Shown here piece by piece: positions 51,546 to 60,126 of a stretch of DNA of 64,000 bases (its first letter is position 1; the number at the start of each line of letters is the position of its first letter). Below the pieces are notes generated by a model, which saw only the letters and a program-made list of their open reading frames with translations, ran no database searches and was not told the origin of the DNA. A program made the position numbers and the translations under genes. This DNA is from Orlajensenia stereocauli (GTDB lineage Bacteria; Actinomycetota; Actinomycetes; Actinomycetales; Microbacteriaceae). The DNA lies in assembly GCF_039548895.1 (NCBI RefSeq), contig NZ_JBCLVG010000001.1; one strand, 5' to 3'.

Positions 51546-51881
51546 ATGGACATCGCAAAGAACACCCATCACCGTGCCGGCTGCGCCCTCGTCGTCGCTG
51601 CAGGACTTCTTCTCGCCGGGTGCGCGGCTCCCGACATGACGCGGGATCGAGGCGATTCCTCTGTGGATCTATCGGGCAGTGGCGGCGTCTACCGCGATCT
51701 TGCCGAGCGCCGGGCGGAACTCGAAGCGCCGGCAGTCGCCGCCTATCGTGACCTCGCCGAACGACGAGCCGGTCTGGACGCGTGCGCCACGCCGACACCC
51801 GCTCCGGAGATCACGGGACCTTCAGCAATTCGCGACTATCCCGACCAGGTCGAGCGTCGAATGCGCATCACAGGCCACTGA
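51546..51881 (+). CDS. Small lipoprotein with duplicated motif, probable SARP target
   Basis: The 111-residue protein has a lipoprotein signal with Leu-Leu-Ala-Gly-Cys (Cys at about 26). The mature part contains Tyr-Arg-Asp-Leu-Ala-Glu-Arg-Arg-Ala twice, about 20 residues apart, and a later partial copy with Gln-Val-Glu-Arg-Arg. No enzyme motif is seen. Its placement suggests that it works with, or reports to, the external propeller of the divergent regulator. Confidence 0.65.
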   Translation: MDIAKNTHHRAGCALVVAAGLLLAGCAAPDMTRDRGDSSVDLSGSGGVYRDLAERRAELEAPAVAAYRDLAERRAGLDACATPTPAPEITGPSAIRDYPDQVERRMRITGH

Positions 51882-52004
51882 TCGACAGACCCGCGCCGCA
51901 CGATCGGCTCCGCGTCTGCCGGCCGATCGAGGTGCGGTAATCTCGACCATCAGCGGCCCGTCCCGACCAGGAACGGGCCGCTGCGGGCGGGAGGGACTGG
52001 CCAG

Positions 52005-52745
52005 ATGAGCGGATGTGTGATCGAGATCGCCGTGCAGGACCTCGCTGGCGTCCGCATCGCCCTCGAGGAGGGCGCCGACCGCATCGAGCTGTGCATCGCG
52101 CTCGACCTGGGCGGCCTCACGCCGTCGATCGGGCTCGTCGAGGCGGCAGTGGCCGCCGCCGCTGAGGCGCGGGTCACCGACTTCGTTCACGTTCTGGTGC
52201 GTCCGCGCGGCGGCGGCTTCGTCTACGACGAGGACGAGCTCGCCGTGATCGAGCGTGACATCCGCGCGGTTTTCGCGGCCGGCGCCGATGGCGTCGTCGT
52301 CGGCGCCGCGCACGCCGACGGCACCCTCGACGAGACGGCGATCGCGCGGTTCGTCGAGGCATCCGACGGCATGACGGTGACAGTGCACCGGGTCATCGAC
52401 GCAGCGCCCGACGCCGTGGCTGCGCTGCGCCCACTCGGCGACCTCGGTGTGACACGCGTACTGAGCTCCGGAGGAGCTGCCGACTGCCGGGCCGGGGCAT
52501 CAGTGCTGGAACGGATGCGGGACGCGAGCGCCGGCGCCGTGCAGGTCATGGCGGGCGGCGGCGTGCGAGTCGACGACATCGCGGTGTTCGTCGCGGCAGG
52601 CGTCGACGCCGTGCACCTCTCGGCCCGCGGCCGCACCGAGCGCGGCGGAGCCAGCGGTCCGGGCGGGGGAGCGGCCGGCTTCGACGTGACCGACCGCGCC
52701 CTCGTGCGCGCAGCCGTCGAGGCAGCTCGCTCCGCGCACAGCTGA
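52005..52745 (+). CDS. cutC: CutC-family protein
   Basis: GGGAGGG lies before ATG 52005. The 246-residue TIM-barrel protein shows CutC marks: Glu-Gly-Ala-Asp-Arg-Ile-Glu-Leu-Cys near 22-30, Gly-Gly-Leu-Thr-Pro-Ser, Val-Arg-Pro-Arg-Gly-Gly-Gly-Phe-Val-Tyr and Val-His-Arg-Val-Ile-Asp. CutC was linked to copper tolerance, but its enzymatic role is unsettled. It is monocistronic here. Confidence 0.9.
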   Translation: MSGCVIEIAVQDLAGVRIALEEGADRIELCIALDLGGLTPSIGLVEAAVAAAAEARVTDFVHVLVRPRGGGFVYDEDELAVIERDIRAVFAAGADGVVVGAAHADGTLDETAIARFVEASDGMTVTVHRVIDAAPDAVAALRPLGDLGVTRVLSSGGAADCRAGASVLERMRDASAGAVQVMAGGGVRVDDIAVFVAAGVDAVHLSARGRTERGGASGPGGGAAGFDVTDRALVRAAVEAARSAHS

Positions 52746-52834
52746 TCCAGCCCGGCATCTGCCGTCGTCGGCTGTTCACCCGACACACCGGCTCCTGATC
52801 GGTTCCGTTCAGATCGGCGCGGGAGTCTGCGCGT

Positions 52835-55800
52835 GTGACGCACGAGGCACGACCTTTCCGGATCATCGCCACAGGCTTCGCCACCGTTCTCGCCGGCGCC
52901 GTCATCACGGTGCTCGTTGCCGCGATGGGCAGCACCTCGGTCGAGGCGCACGGTGCGCAGGCGCGACTCGAGGGGATCGGGAGCGCCGCGGCCGGTTCGA
53001 CATCGAACCGATCACCGAGTCTGCAGCCGCGCACGGACGACCTCGTCGTCGGCGGTTCCGTCGTGATCAACGAACTCGCGGCGGGTGGGCCGGCATCCGA
53101 CTCCGACAGCTTCTTCGAGCTGCGCAACGTCGGAACGTCCGCCGTCGACCTGAGCGGCTGGGGGGTGTACCGCTGCAGCGCTCAGGGCCTGCGTGCGAAC
53201 GCGGGGCGGGCGGAGACCGATCTCGACGGAATCACCCTCGCGCCGGGGGAGATCTTCACCGCCGCCCGCGTGGGGGCTCATCTCGACGGCGCGCCTGTCG
53301 ATGCGCAGTTCACCCAGCCGTTCGCGGCGCTCGGCTTCGGGCTCTACCTCGAGGATGCCGCCGGGGACCGCGTCGATTCCGTCGGGGTCTTCCCGAATCA
53401 GCCCTGGCCGACCACGAGTGAGTGCTCGAACGGCGCGAACCTGCCGAACAGCCTCGCTGCAGCGCTCGGCGAGAGCTGGCAGCGGGTCGCCGCCACCGGT
53501 GTCGTGACGGACGACTTCCAGCGGGCGCGGGCGACGCCGGGGGCGCAGAACGCGCCGGATGCGCCGAATGAGCTCAACGATTCCGAGGGCACGACGGTTC
53601 CGGATGCCGCAGCTCGGTCCATCGTCATCAACGAGCTCGCGGCGGCCGGCCCGGCATCCCGCTCCGACGACTTCGTCGAGCTGCGCAACGAGGGCGAGGC
53701 GACCCTCGACCTCGCCGGCTGGCAGCTGTTCCGCTGCACGGTGAGCGGACGGCTCACCGCGAGCAGTCGTCAGATCGTCCTCCCGGAGGACACCCGAGTG
53801 GCGCCGGGTGGACTGCTGACGATCGCGAACGAGGACTACGTGCCCGCCGAGGGGGAGGCATCCGTCGCCCTGCGCTATTCGACCTCCTTCTCCGACTCGA
53901 GTTTCGGCGCACTGCTCACGACTCCCGACGGCACGAGGGTCGACGGCGTGACGGTCTCGCCGCATCCGGACTCCGCCTGCCAGGACGGCGACGCCAAGCT
54001 GCCCGCCGAGCTCGACTACAGGGCGGGGGAGTCGTGGCAGCGCATCGCCGACACCGGTGGTCTGCTCGCCGACTTCGTGATCGCGCCACGCACCCCGGGC
54101 ACGGCCAACGCGACCGAGGAGGAGAGTGTGTTCCGGGGGCCGTTCGACTATCCGCAGCGGGCGTCGGTGGCGATCAGCGAGTTCGCGACCGACCCGTCGA
54201 CCGAGGGCATGCCGGCAGGCAGCGTGCAGCGCAACTTCGTCGAGCTGGCGAACTACGGCGACGAGTCCGTCGATCTGAGCGGCTGGAGCATCGCGCGCTG
54301 CGAGGCCGACGGACTGCGGGCGCGCGAGGACCAGGCCCGCATCGCCGACGGCACGATTCTGCACCCCGGCCAGACCTGGCTCGCCGCCGCCGACGGAACC
54401 CCGCTGGCCGCGACGGCCGACGCGCGCTACGCCACGGCATTCGACTTCCTGGGCAGCGGCGTCTGGGTGGCGGATGCCGCAGGCGAGCGCGTCGACAGCG
54501 TCGGCGTCTACCACGCCAACGAGATGGACCACAGCACCGAGCGTCCGAGCCCGTGCACGAAAGGCCTCTCCCTCATCACCTTCGAGCCCGACCGATTGCT
54601 CACCGAGACGTACCAGCGCACGAGGTTCACCGGCGTCGATGCCGACGACTTCGTCACGGCACCGGCGACCCCGGGCGAGCTCGATGAGCATCAGTGGGTC
54701 GATCCGACGGTGGCGGATGTCGCGAGCCTGTCGAGCGCTGCCATCGCCGCCGAGCCCGAGGCCGAGACGGTGCCTGAGCCCTTGACGGCCGAGAACGCCG
54801 ACGGCCGCAGCGTCGAGGTGCTGGCGGCCTACGCAGGCCTCAGCGTCGCCGGTGGCCTCACGACGCGAGTCGGCGATGCGGAGCGTCCGCTCGATGCACG
54901 GGAGACCACGGAACTCACCGCCGCCGACGACGCCTACGACTTCCCGTACCTGCGGCTGGTGCTCGATGCGGCGACCCTCGCGCCCGGCGACGCCATCACC
55001 TGGGCCGGCAGCACCGTCGGCCGCAATGAGCTGCAGCTCTCGGTGTGGAATGAGGCGTCGGCTAGCTGGCGCCTGCTCGACGCCGGAGTCGCAAGCGCCA
55101 CCGCCGACGCCGACGGCACCCTCACCCTCACCGGCACACCGACCGCCGACGAGGTGATCGACGGTGGAGTCGAGGTGCTCGTGCAGAACGGCCAGCGCAC
55201 CGAGCGCACGCTCAGCACAGGCGTCACGGGCGACTTCGAGCATCCCGACGACTATGACCTCGCGATCAGCCACGTCACCGACACGCAGTACCTCACCGAG
55301 GCCTATCCCGACGTCTACACCGGTCTCGTCAGCTGGATCGCCTTGAACGCCCAGGCCCGCAAGATCGCCTTCGCCACGCACACGGGCGACCTGGTGCAGA
55401 ACTGGGTCGACCCCGACCAGAACGAGCGGCGGGCCCGGCGCGAGTTCGCGCGGGCCTCGGCCATCCAGGGCATCCTCGACACAGCCGGCGTGCCGAACAG
55501 CGTCCTGCCGGGCAACCACGACAACAAGCGCGGCGTGAGCAACGAGCTGTTCAACGAGTACTTCCCGCCCGAGCGCTACTCCGCGACAGCGACCTACGGC
55601 GGATCCATCGCCCCGGGCGACAACAGCGCGAACTTCAACACCTTCGAGCACGACGGCGCCAGATTCCTGATGCTGAGCCTTCCCTACGCCTTCGGCGAGA
55701 GGGAGCTCGCCTGGGCGGAGCAGGTCGTGGCATCTCACCCCGACCACAACGTGATCATCTCCACCCACGAGCACGTCACCCCGAAGACCGCCGAGATCGG

Positions 55801-56305
55801 CGCCGGTCGATCGACGGGCTCCCGCTGGGTCTCGCGAGGTGGTGACCTCTGGGACCGGATCGTGGCCCCGAACCGCAACGTGCTGCTCGTGCTCTCCGGC
55901 CACTTCCACGGGCTCGGGCAGATCACCACCGAGAACGCCGGGGGCATCGCGGGTCACACTGTCGTGGAGCTCGTGGCGGACTATCAGGAGTTCCGCACCC
56001 ACACCGGCGAGCGGGCCACGGGCTTCCAGCGCCTGCTGCAGCTCGACCTCGACGGCGGCGCCATCGCCGTCGACACCTTCTCCCTGCGGCTGGGTGCGCA
56101 TGCGAGCTATCCCTACGACTACGAGCAGTTCGTGCCCGACAACGGGTCCACCGTGTCGGGGTCGAACGCCCGCCCCTGGCGCATCGTGGCCGACGGCCTG
56201 CAGGACCGCTACACGTCCATCGACGACGAGTTCCAGGTGCCGATGACCTTCCAGTTCCCGAAGCTCGTGCAGACGGCGTCGATCACGGCGGCTCCAACCG
56301 GCTGA
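52835..56305 (+). CDS. Secreted protein with three lamin-tail domains and metallophosphoesterase
   Basis: The 1156-residue protein starts at GTG 52835 with an N-terminal export segment (about 9-31). Three lamin-tail (LTD) domains follow at about 74-190, 263-375 and 443-560, each opening (Val/Ala)-Ile-(Asn/Ser)-Glu-(Leu/Phe)-Ala and containing (Asp/Asn)-Leu-(Ser/Ala)-Gly-Trp ... Arg-Cys. A beta linker precedes a calcineurin-like phosphoesterase at about 805-1090: Asp-Thr-Gln, Gly-Asp-Leu, Gly-Asn-His-Asp at about 890, Ser-Thr-His-Glu-His at about 975 and Gly-His-Phe-His at about 1020. It should be an extracellular phosphatase or nuclease with adhesive repeats. No C-terminal cell-wall anchor is seen. 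Confidence 0.88.
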   Translation: MTHEARPFRIIATGFATVLAGAVITVLVAAMGSTSVEAHGAQARLEGIGSAAAGSTSNRSPSLQPRTDDLVVGGSVVINELAAGGPASDSDSFFELRNVGTSAVDLSGWGVYRCSAQGLRANAGRAETDLDGITLAPGEIFTAARVGAHLDGAPVDAQFTQPFAALGFGLYLEDAAGDRVDSVGVFPNQPWPTTSECSNGANLPNSLAAALGESWQRVAATGVVTDDFQRARATPGAQNAPDAPNELNDSEGTTVPDAAARSIVINELAAAGPASRSDDFVELRNEGEATLDLAGWQLFRCTVSGRLTASSRQIVLPEDTRVAPGGLLTIANEDYVPAEGEASVALRYSTSFSDSSFGALLTTPDGTRVDGVTVSPHPDSACQDGDAKLPAELDYRAGESWQRIADTGGLLADFVIAPRTPGTANATEEESVFRGPFDYPQRASVAISEFATDPSTEGMPAGSVQRNFVELANYGDESVDLSGWSIARCEADGLRAREDQARIADGTILHPGQTWLAAADGTPLAATADARYATAFDFLGSGVWVADAAGERVDSVGVYHANEMDHSTERPSPCTKGLSLITFEPDRLLTETYQRTRFTGVDADDFVTAPATPGELDEHQWVDPTVADVASLSSAAIAAEPEAETVPEPLTAENADGRSVEVLAAYAGLSVAGGLTTRVGDAERPLDARETTELTAADDAYDFPYLRLVLDAATLAPGDAITWAGSTVGRNELQLSVWNEASASWRLLDAGVASATADADGTLTLTGTPTADEVIDGGVEVLVQNGQRTERTLSTGVTGDFEHPDDYDLAISHVTDTQYLTEAYPDVYTGLVSWIALNAQARKIAFATHTGDLVQNWVDPDQNERRARREFARASAIQGILDTAGVPNSVLPGNHDNKRGVSNELFNEYFPPERYSATATYGGSIAPGDNSANFNTFEHDGARFLMLSLPYAFGERELAWAEQVVASHPDHNVIISTHEHVTPKTAEIGAGRSTGSRWVSRGGDLWDRIVAPNRNVLLVLSGHFHGLGQITTENAGGIAGHTVVELVADYQEFRTHTGERATGFQRLLQLDLDGGAIAVDTFSLRLGAHASYPYDYEQFVPDNGSTVSGSNARPWRIVADGLQDRYTSIDDEFQVPMTFQFPKLVQTASITAAPTG

Positions 56306-56345
56306 GGCCGCCGAGCGGCGATCGGCCCCCCGGTAGTCTGGGAGC

Positions 56346-56861
56346 ATGGCTGCAGCACGCGACGACGACGCTCTCAACTGGGCGGGCGACGACGATCCGA
56401 CGCTCGTGGCGAGGGATGCCGACGCCGTGGCGGCGGGTGGATCCGCCAATCCGGAAGCGCCAGCCGGAGCCGACCTTCCCGCAGGATGGACACCGGTCGG
56501 CGAGCCGGGACGCGTGAGGCAGCCGGATGCCGCGACGGATGCAGCCGACACCGACGACGGCCCCGCCCAGAGCGGTTCGGCCACCCTCATCACGCTCGGG
56601 GTGCTCGGCGGCATCTACCTCATCTACATGATCGGATGGGGAGTGGTCGCGACGCGCATGTCGACGGGAACCATCGACCCCGTCGCCCAGTTCATGTTCA
56701 TGCTCGGCACCTGGTTCGCCATCCTCGCGGTGCCCCTGTGGTTCGGCGTGACCCTCTGGCTCACCGGCGGTCGTCCGCGCACGCGTCTGCTCTGGCTGTT
56801 CGCGGGAGTCGTGCTGCTCGTTCCGTTGCCGTTCCTGCTCGGAACGGGGGTGGCATCATGA
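56346..56861 (+). CDS. Membrane protein with acidic N-terminus
   Basis: The 171-residue protein has a disordered Asp/Ala-rich N-terminus (1-78) with an Asn-Trp-Ala-Gly-Asp-Asp-Asp-Pro-Thr-Leu motif, then three membrane segments (about 80-101, 115-137, 144-168). Related proteins seem to be common in Microbacteriaceae with no known function. It overlaps the next gene by ATGA. Confidence 0.65.
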   Translation: MAAARDDDALNWAGDDDPTLVARDADAVAAGGSANPEAPAGADLPAGWTPVGEPGRVRQPDAATDAADTDDGPAQSGSATLITLGVLGGIYLIYMIGWGVVATRMSTGTIDPVAQFMFMLGTWFAILAVPLWFGVTLWLTGGRPRTRLLWLFAGVVLLVPLPFLLGTGVAS

Positions 56862-57241
56862 CCGCATCCGACGACCTGAATGCCGTCTCGACGGTGGGTA
56901 CGGATGCCGGCACCCGGCCGCGCACCCCGCTCTGGCTCGCGGTGACCCTGGCCGTGCTGTTCGGCCTGTTCTACGCCTACGACGTCTTCGAGGCGCTCGG
57001 CAACCTCATCGGCATCTCCGACTTCGCCAACCAGCTCGACAGCTCGATCAACGGGTTCGGCTGGATGCTGCTCGTTCTCGGTCTCGTGCTGCCGCTCGTG
57101 CTGTTCGCGATCGCCTTCACACTGGGACGCAACCGGGGTCCGCTGGCCCAGGTCGCGTTCTACGCCGTGGGGCTCGGCCTCTCGGCCGTGCTGAGCCTCG
57201 ACATCATCGCCGCGTTCGCCCGCTGGATCCCGCTCGGCTGA
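56858..57241 (+). CDS. Three-pass membrane protein coupled to the preceding gene
   Basis: ATG 56858 overlaps the upstream stop. The 127-residue protein has segments at about 27-45, 62-84 and 97-120 and the motif Leu-Phe-Tyr-Ala-Tyr-Asp-Val-Phe-Glu-Ala after the first. It probably forms a complex with its partner. The function is unknown. Confidence 0.65.
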   Translation: MTASDDLNAVSTVGTDAGTRPRTPLWLAVTLAVLFGLFYAYDVFEALGNLIGISDFANQLDSSINGFGWMLLVLGLVLPLVLFAIAFTLGRNRGPLAQVAFYAVGLGLSAVLSLDIIAAFARWIPLG

Positions 57242-57306
57242 CCCCGACGGTCGGAGCCCGGCGGTCGGAGCCCGGCCATGACCCGAGCCGCGGCATCCAC
57301 CCGTCG

Positions 57307-57705
57307 TCACACGGCGGCGAAGATGCACAGCCCGATCAGCACGACCTGGGCGATGAGGCGAGGAACCAGGGGGATCGACAGCGACCGGAAGGTCTCCGGA
57401 TGACGCGCTGCGTAGACGTTCGCCGGGAAGACGGCGACGAGGAAGATCGCCAGCAGGATGCCGGCCGCGAACTGCGTGGCGGGGATCAGCAGGCCGACGC
57501 CGCCGGCGATCTCGCACACGCCGGTGAAGCGCACCAGGTTGATCGGGCTCAGCGGCCCATCGCGTCGCATCCGGGGCGGGATCATCTTCGCCATGATCTT
57601 CGCGGGGCCGCGTCGGAAGTGATTGACGCCCATTCCGACGAAGACGATGGCGAGCAGGATGCGCACCACCCACTGGGCGATCTCGAAGATGTCGTCCGTC
57701 GTCAT
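57307..57705 (-). CDS. DoxX-family membrane protein
   Basis: The 132-residue protein has four membrane segments and the DoxX pattern: an N-terminal Arg-Ile-Leu-Leu-Ala-Ile-Val-Phe-Val-Gly-Met-Gly-Val-Asn-His-Phe, then Gly-Val-Cys-Glu-Ile-Ala-Gly-Gly-Val-Gly-Leu-Leu-Ile-Pro. DoxX-like proteins have roles in redox stress in some actinobacteria. It is divergent from serA. Confidence 0.8.
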   Translation of the reverse strand: MTTDDIFEIAQWVVRILLAIVFVGMGVNHFRRGPAKIMAKMIPPRMRRDGPLSPINLVRFTGVCEIAGGVGLLIPATQFAAGILLAIFLVAVFPANVYAARHPETFRSLSIPLVPRLIAQVVLIGLCIFAAV

Positions 57706-57733
57706 GAATTCCTCTCGGCTATGCGGCCTCGGC

Positions 57734-57762
57734 TAGAGTTTCACATGATTGCGTCCCAGTGA
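57734..57762 (+). promoter_or_regulatory. -10 box and five-codon leader upstream of serA
   Basis: TAGAGT at 57734-57739 is followed after five bases by ATG ATT GCG TCC CAG TGA (57745-57762), 45 bp before the serA start. The mini-frame begins at the expected transcription start, so it may be translated as a leaderless leader peptide. Confidence 0.4.
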
Positions 57763-57807
57763 CGGCGACGCGCATCCTCCCCTCTGCTGCAAAGGAATCG
57801 ATTCGTC

Positions 57808-59400
57808 GTGTCAAAGCCGGTCGTGCTGATCGCTGAAATCCTCTCGCCCGCCACGATCGATGCCCTCGGTCCAGACTTCGACGTGCGCCAGGTCGACGGA
57901 ACGGATCGCCCCGCGCTCTTCGCCGCCCTCGCCGACGCGAACGCGATCCTCGTGCGCAGTGCCACCCAGGTTGATGCAGAGGCCATCGCAGCCGCGCCGA
58001 AGCTGCAGGTCATCGCCCGCGCCGGCGTCGGCCTCGACAACGTCGACATCAAGGCGGCCACCACGGCCGGCGTCATGGTCGTGAATGCTCCGACCTCCAA
58101 CATCATCTCGGCGGCCGAGCTCACGGTCGGTCACATCCTGAGCCTCGCACGCCACATCCCGGCGGCGCACAACGCCCTCGCCCAGGGCCAGTGGAAGCGG
58201 TCGGCCTACACCGGAACCGAGCTCTACGAGAAGACCGTCGGCATCATTGGTCTCGGCCGCATCGGCGCGCTCATCACGGCCCGCCTGCAGGCCTTCGGCA
58301 CGAACGTGATCGCCTACGACCCCTACATCACAAGTGCCCGCGCCCAGCAGCTCGGCGTGCAGCCCGTGAGCCTCGACGAGCTCCTCGAGCAGTCCGACTT
58401 CATCACCATCCACATGCCGAAGACGCCGGAGACCACGGGCATGATCAGCACCGAGCAGCTGAAGAAGATGAAGAAGACGGCCTACGTGGTCAACGTCGCA
58501 CGTGGCGGTCTCATCGATGAGGCAGCCCTGCACGAGGCCCTCGTCGCCGGTGAGATCGCCGGCGCCGGCCTCGACGTGTTCGTGAGCGAGCCCCCGAAGG
58601 ACTCGCCGCTGCTCGCCCTGCCCAATGTCGTCGTCACCCCGCACCTCGGCGCGTCGACAGACGAGGCGCAGGAGAAGGCCGGTGTGTCCGTGGCCAAGTC
58701 GGTGCGCCTCGCTCTCGCTGGCGAGCTGGTCCCGGATGCCGTCAACGTCGCCGGCGGCGTCATCGACCCGTACGTGCGCCCGGGCATCCCGCTGCTCAAG
58801 AAGCTCGGCCAGGTGTTCTCGGGTCTCGCGCACGCGAGCCCCCTCACCAGCGTCGACGTCGAGGTGCGCGGCGAGCTCGCCGACTACGACGTGAGCGTGT
58901 TGAAGCTCGCAGCCCTCAAGGGCGTGTTCACCAACGTCGTCAGCGAGACCGTCTCCTACGTCAACGCGCCGCTGCTCGCCGAGCAGCGCGGCATCGGCGT
59001 GCGCCTGATCACCGACGCCGTCTCCGAGGAGTACCGCAACGTCATCACCCTCCGCGGTGCCCTCGCCGACGGCACCCAGGTCTCGGTCTCGGGAACCCTC
59101 ACCGGAACCAAGCAGACCGAGAAGATCGTCGAGATCAACGGCTACGACGTCGAGGTGCCGATCGCGAAGAACCTGATCGTCATGCAGTACACCGACCGCC
59201 CCGGCATCGTCGCGGTCTACGGTCGCGAGTTCGGCGACGCCGGCATCAACATCGCCGGCATGCAGATCGCCCGGCACACCGCCGGCGGCCAGGCGCTCAG
59301 CGTGCTCACCGTCGACTCGCCGGTTCCCGCCGAGATCCTCGCGGCCGTGCGCGACGCCATCGCCGCCGACGTCATGATCGAGATCGACATCACCGAGTAG
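57808..59400 (+). CDS. serA: D-3-phosphoglycerate dehydrogenase
   Basis: The 530-residue protein has the long (type I) form: substrate and NAD domains with Gly-Leu-Gly-Arg-Ile-Gly, Asn-Val-Ala-Arg-Gly-Gly-Leu-Ile-Asp-Glu and the catalytic His in Thr-Pro-His-Leu-Gly-Ala-Ser-Thr, an intervening domain (about 315-450) and a C-terminal ACT domain (Asp-Arg-Pro-Gly-Ile-Val-Ala-Val) for serine inhibition. It starts serine synthesis. GTG 57808 has AAAGGA 12 bases upstream, a little far. A terminator follows. Confidence 0.95.
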   Translation: MSKPVVLIAEILSPATIDALGPDFDVRQVDGTDRPALFAALADANAILVRSATQVDAEAIAAAPKLQVIARAGVGLDNVDIKAATTAGVMVVNAPTSNIISAAELTVGHILSLARHIPAAHNALAQGQWKRSAYTGTELYEKTVGIIGLGRIGALITARLQAFGTNVIAYDPYITSARAQQLGVQPVSLDELLEQSDFITIHMPKTPETTGMISTEQLKKMKKTAYVVNVARGGLIDEAALHEALVAGEIAGAGLDVFVSEPPKDSPLLALPNVVVTPHLGASTDEAQEKAGVSVAKSVRLALAGELVPDAVNVAGGVIDPYVRPGIPLLKKLGQVFSGLAHASPLTSVDVEVRGELADYDVSVLKLAALKGVFTNVVSETVSYVNAPLLAEQRGIGVRLITDAVSEEYRNVITLRGALADGTQVSVSGTLTGTKQTEKIVEINGYDVEVPIAKNLIVMQYTDRPGIVAVYGREFGDAGINIAGMQIARHTAGGQALSVLTVDSPVPAEILAAVRDAIAADVMIEIDITE

Positions 59401-59419
59401 CGCTCGACTCCGACGACAC

Positions 59420-59450
59420 GAAGGCCCCGGATGCATCATCCGGGGCCTTC
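59420..59450 (+). terminator. serA terminator
   Basis: Perfect 14-bp arms GAAGGCCCCGGATG and CATCCGGGGCCTTC enclose a 3-base loop, 19 bases after the serA stop. It also faces the convergent DUF6458 gene. Confidence 0.85.
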
Positions 59451-59471
59451 GTGTTCGTGCGAGGTGATGCG

Positions 59472-59723
59472 CTACAGCTCGGGTGTCGAGCTCTCGTTGC
59501 GCGTGACCTGGCTGCCGTTCGCCGGGTCGACCGACGTTGCGGTTACCGACGTCGACTGGCGGCGACGGAACATCAGAACGAGTCCGATGATCACGACGAC
59601 GACCCCGGCGATCATGAGCACATAGCCCACCATGTCGAGGTTGATCCATTCGACTTCGACGTTGAGCGCCCAGACGAGGATCGCCCCGACGGCGATGAGG
59701 AAGATGCCGAGACCGATGCTCAT
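59472..59723 (-). CDS. DUF6458 family membrane protein
   Basis: The 83-residue protein has two membrane segments (about 3-20 and 33-51), Arg-Arg-Arg after the second and a polar tail with Val-Asp-Pro-x-x-Gly-x-Gln-Val-Thr-Arg. It matches the small DUF6458 membrane proteins of Microbacteriaceae. The function is unknown. It lies three bases behind the next small membrane gene on the same strand. Confidence 0.75.
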   Translation of the reverse strand: MSIGLGIFLIAVGAILVWALNVEVEWINLDMVGYVLMIAGVVVVIIGLVLMFRRRQSTSVTATSVDPANGSQVTRNESSTPEL

Positions 59724-59726
59724 AGG

Positions 59727-59888
59727 TCAGCCCTTGTTTCCCGAGACCACCCGGATGAGCCAGGCGATGATCGCGATCACGGCGAGGATGATGCCGACCC
59801 AGAGGAGCCAGCTGAGCGCGCTGTTCAGGCCGCCGAGGATGGCGAGCACGACGGCGACGACGATGATGATGATGAAGAGGAGGTTCAT
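59727..59888 (-). CDS. 53-residue membrane protein
   Basis: From ATG 59888 (GAAAGGA about seven bases upstream) the frame encodes Met-Asn-Leu-Leu-Phe, a run of Ile/Val, a short Gly-Gly-Leu-Asn-Ser turn with two Trp, and a second hydrophobic segment ending Ser-Gly-Asn-Lys-Gly. Two membrane segments fill nearly the whole protein. It is upstream of and probably cotranscribed with the DUF6458 gene. Confidence 0.7.
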   Translation of the reverse strand: MNLLFIIIIVVAVVLAILGGLNSALSWLLWVGIILAVIAIIAWLIRVVSGNKG

Positions 59889-60126
59889 TGGTGGATCCTT
59901 TCGTCGGGATTCCGATTCTGCGACGAATCACGGTCGGAGATGACCTCCGCCCGCAGGATGCTCGACGCATCGCCCCCTGTTCGGGGCAAGACCCGACATT
60001 ACTCAGCATCGGCCCTCGAGGGTAGAGGATTGCGGGCGTGGCGGATCTGTGATCGCCCGTGCTCTGCGCCGCCCGAACCGGCGACTACGCTGGAATGACA
60101 CCTTTTCACCGCTTGCGAGGAGCGAA

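Noticed and set aside
53012..56614. 1200-codon minus-strand frame opposite the LTD/phosphoesterase gene
   Set aside because: The plus strand has domain motifs and an export signal; the antisense frame is an artefact of high third-position GC.
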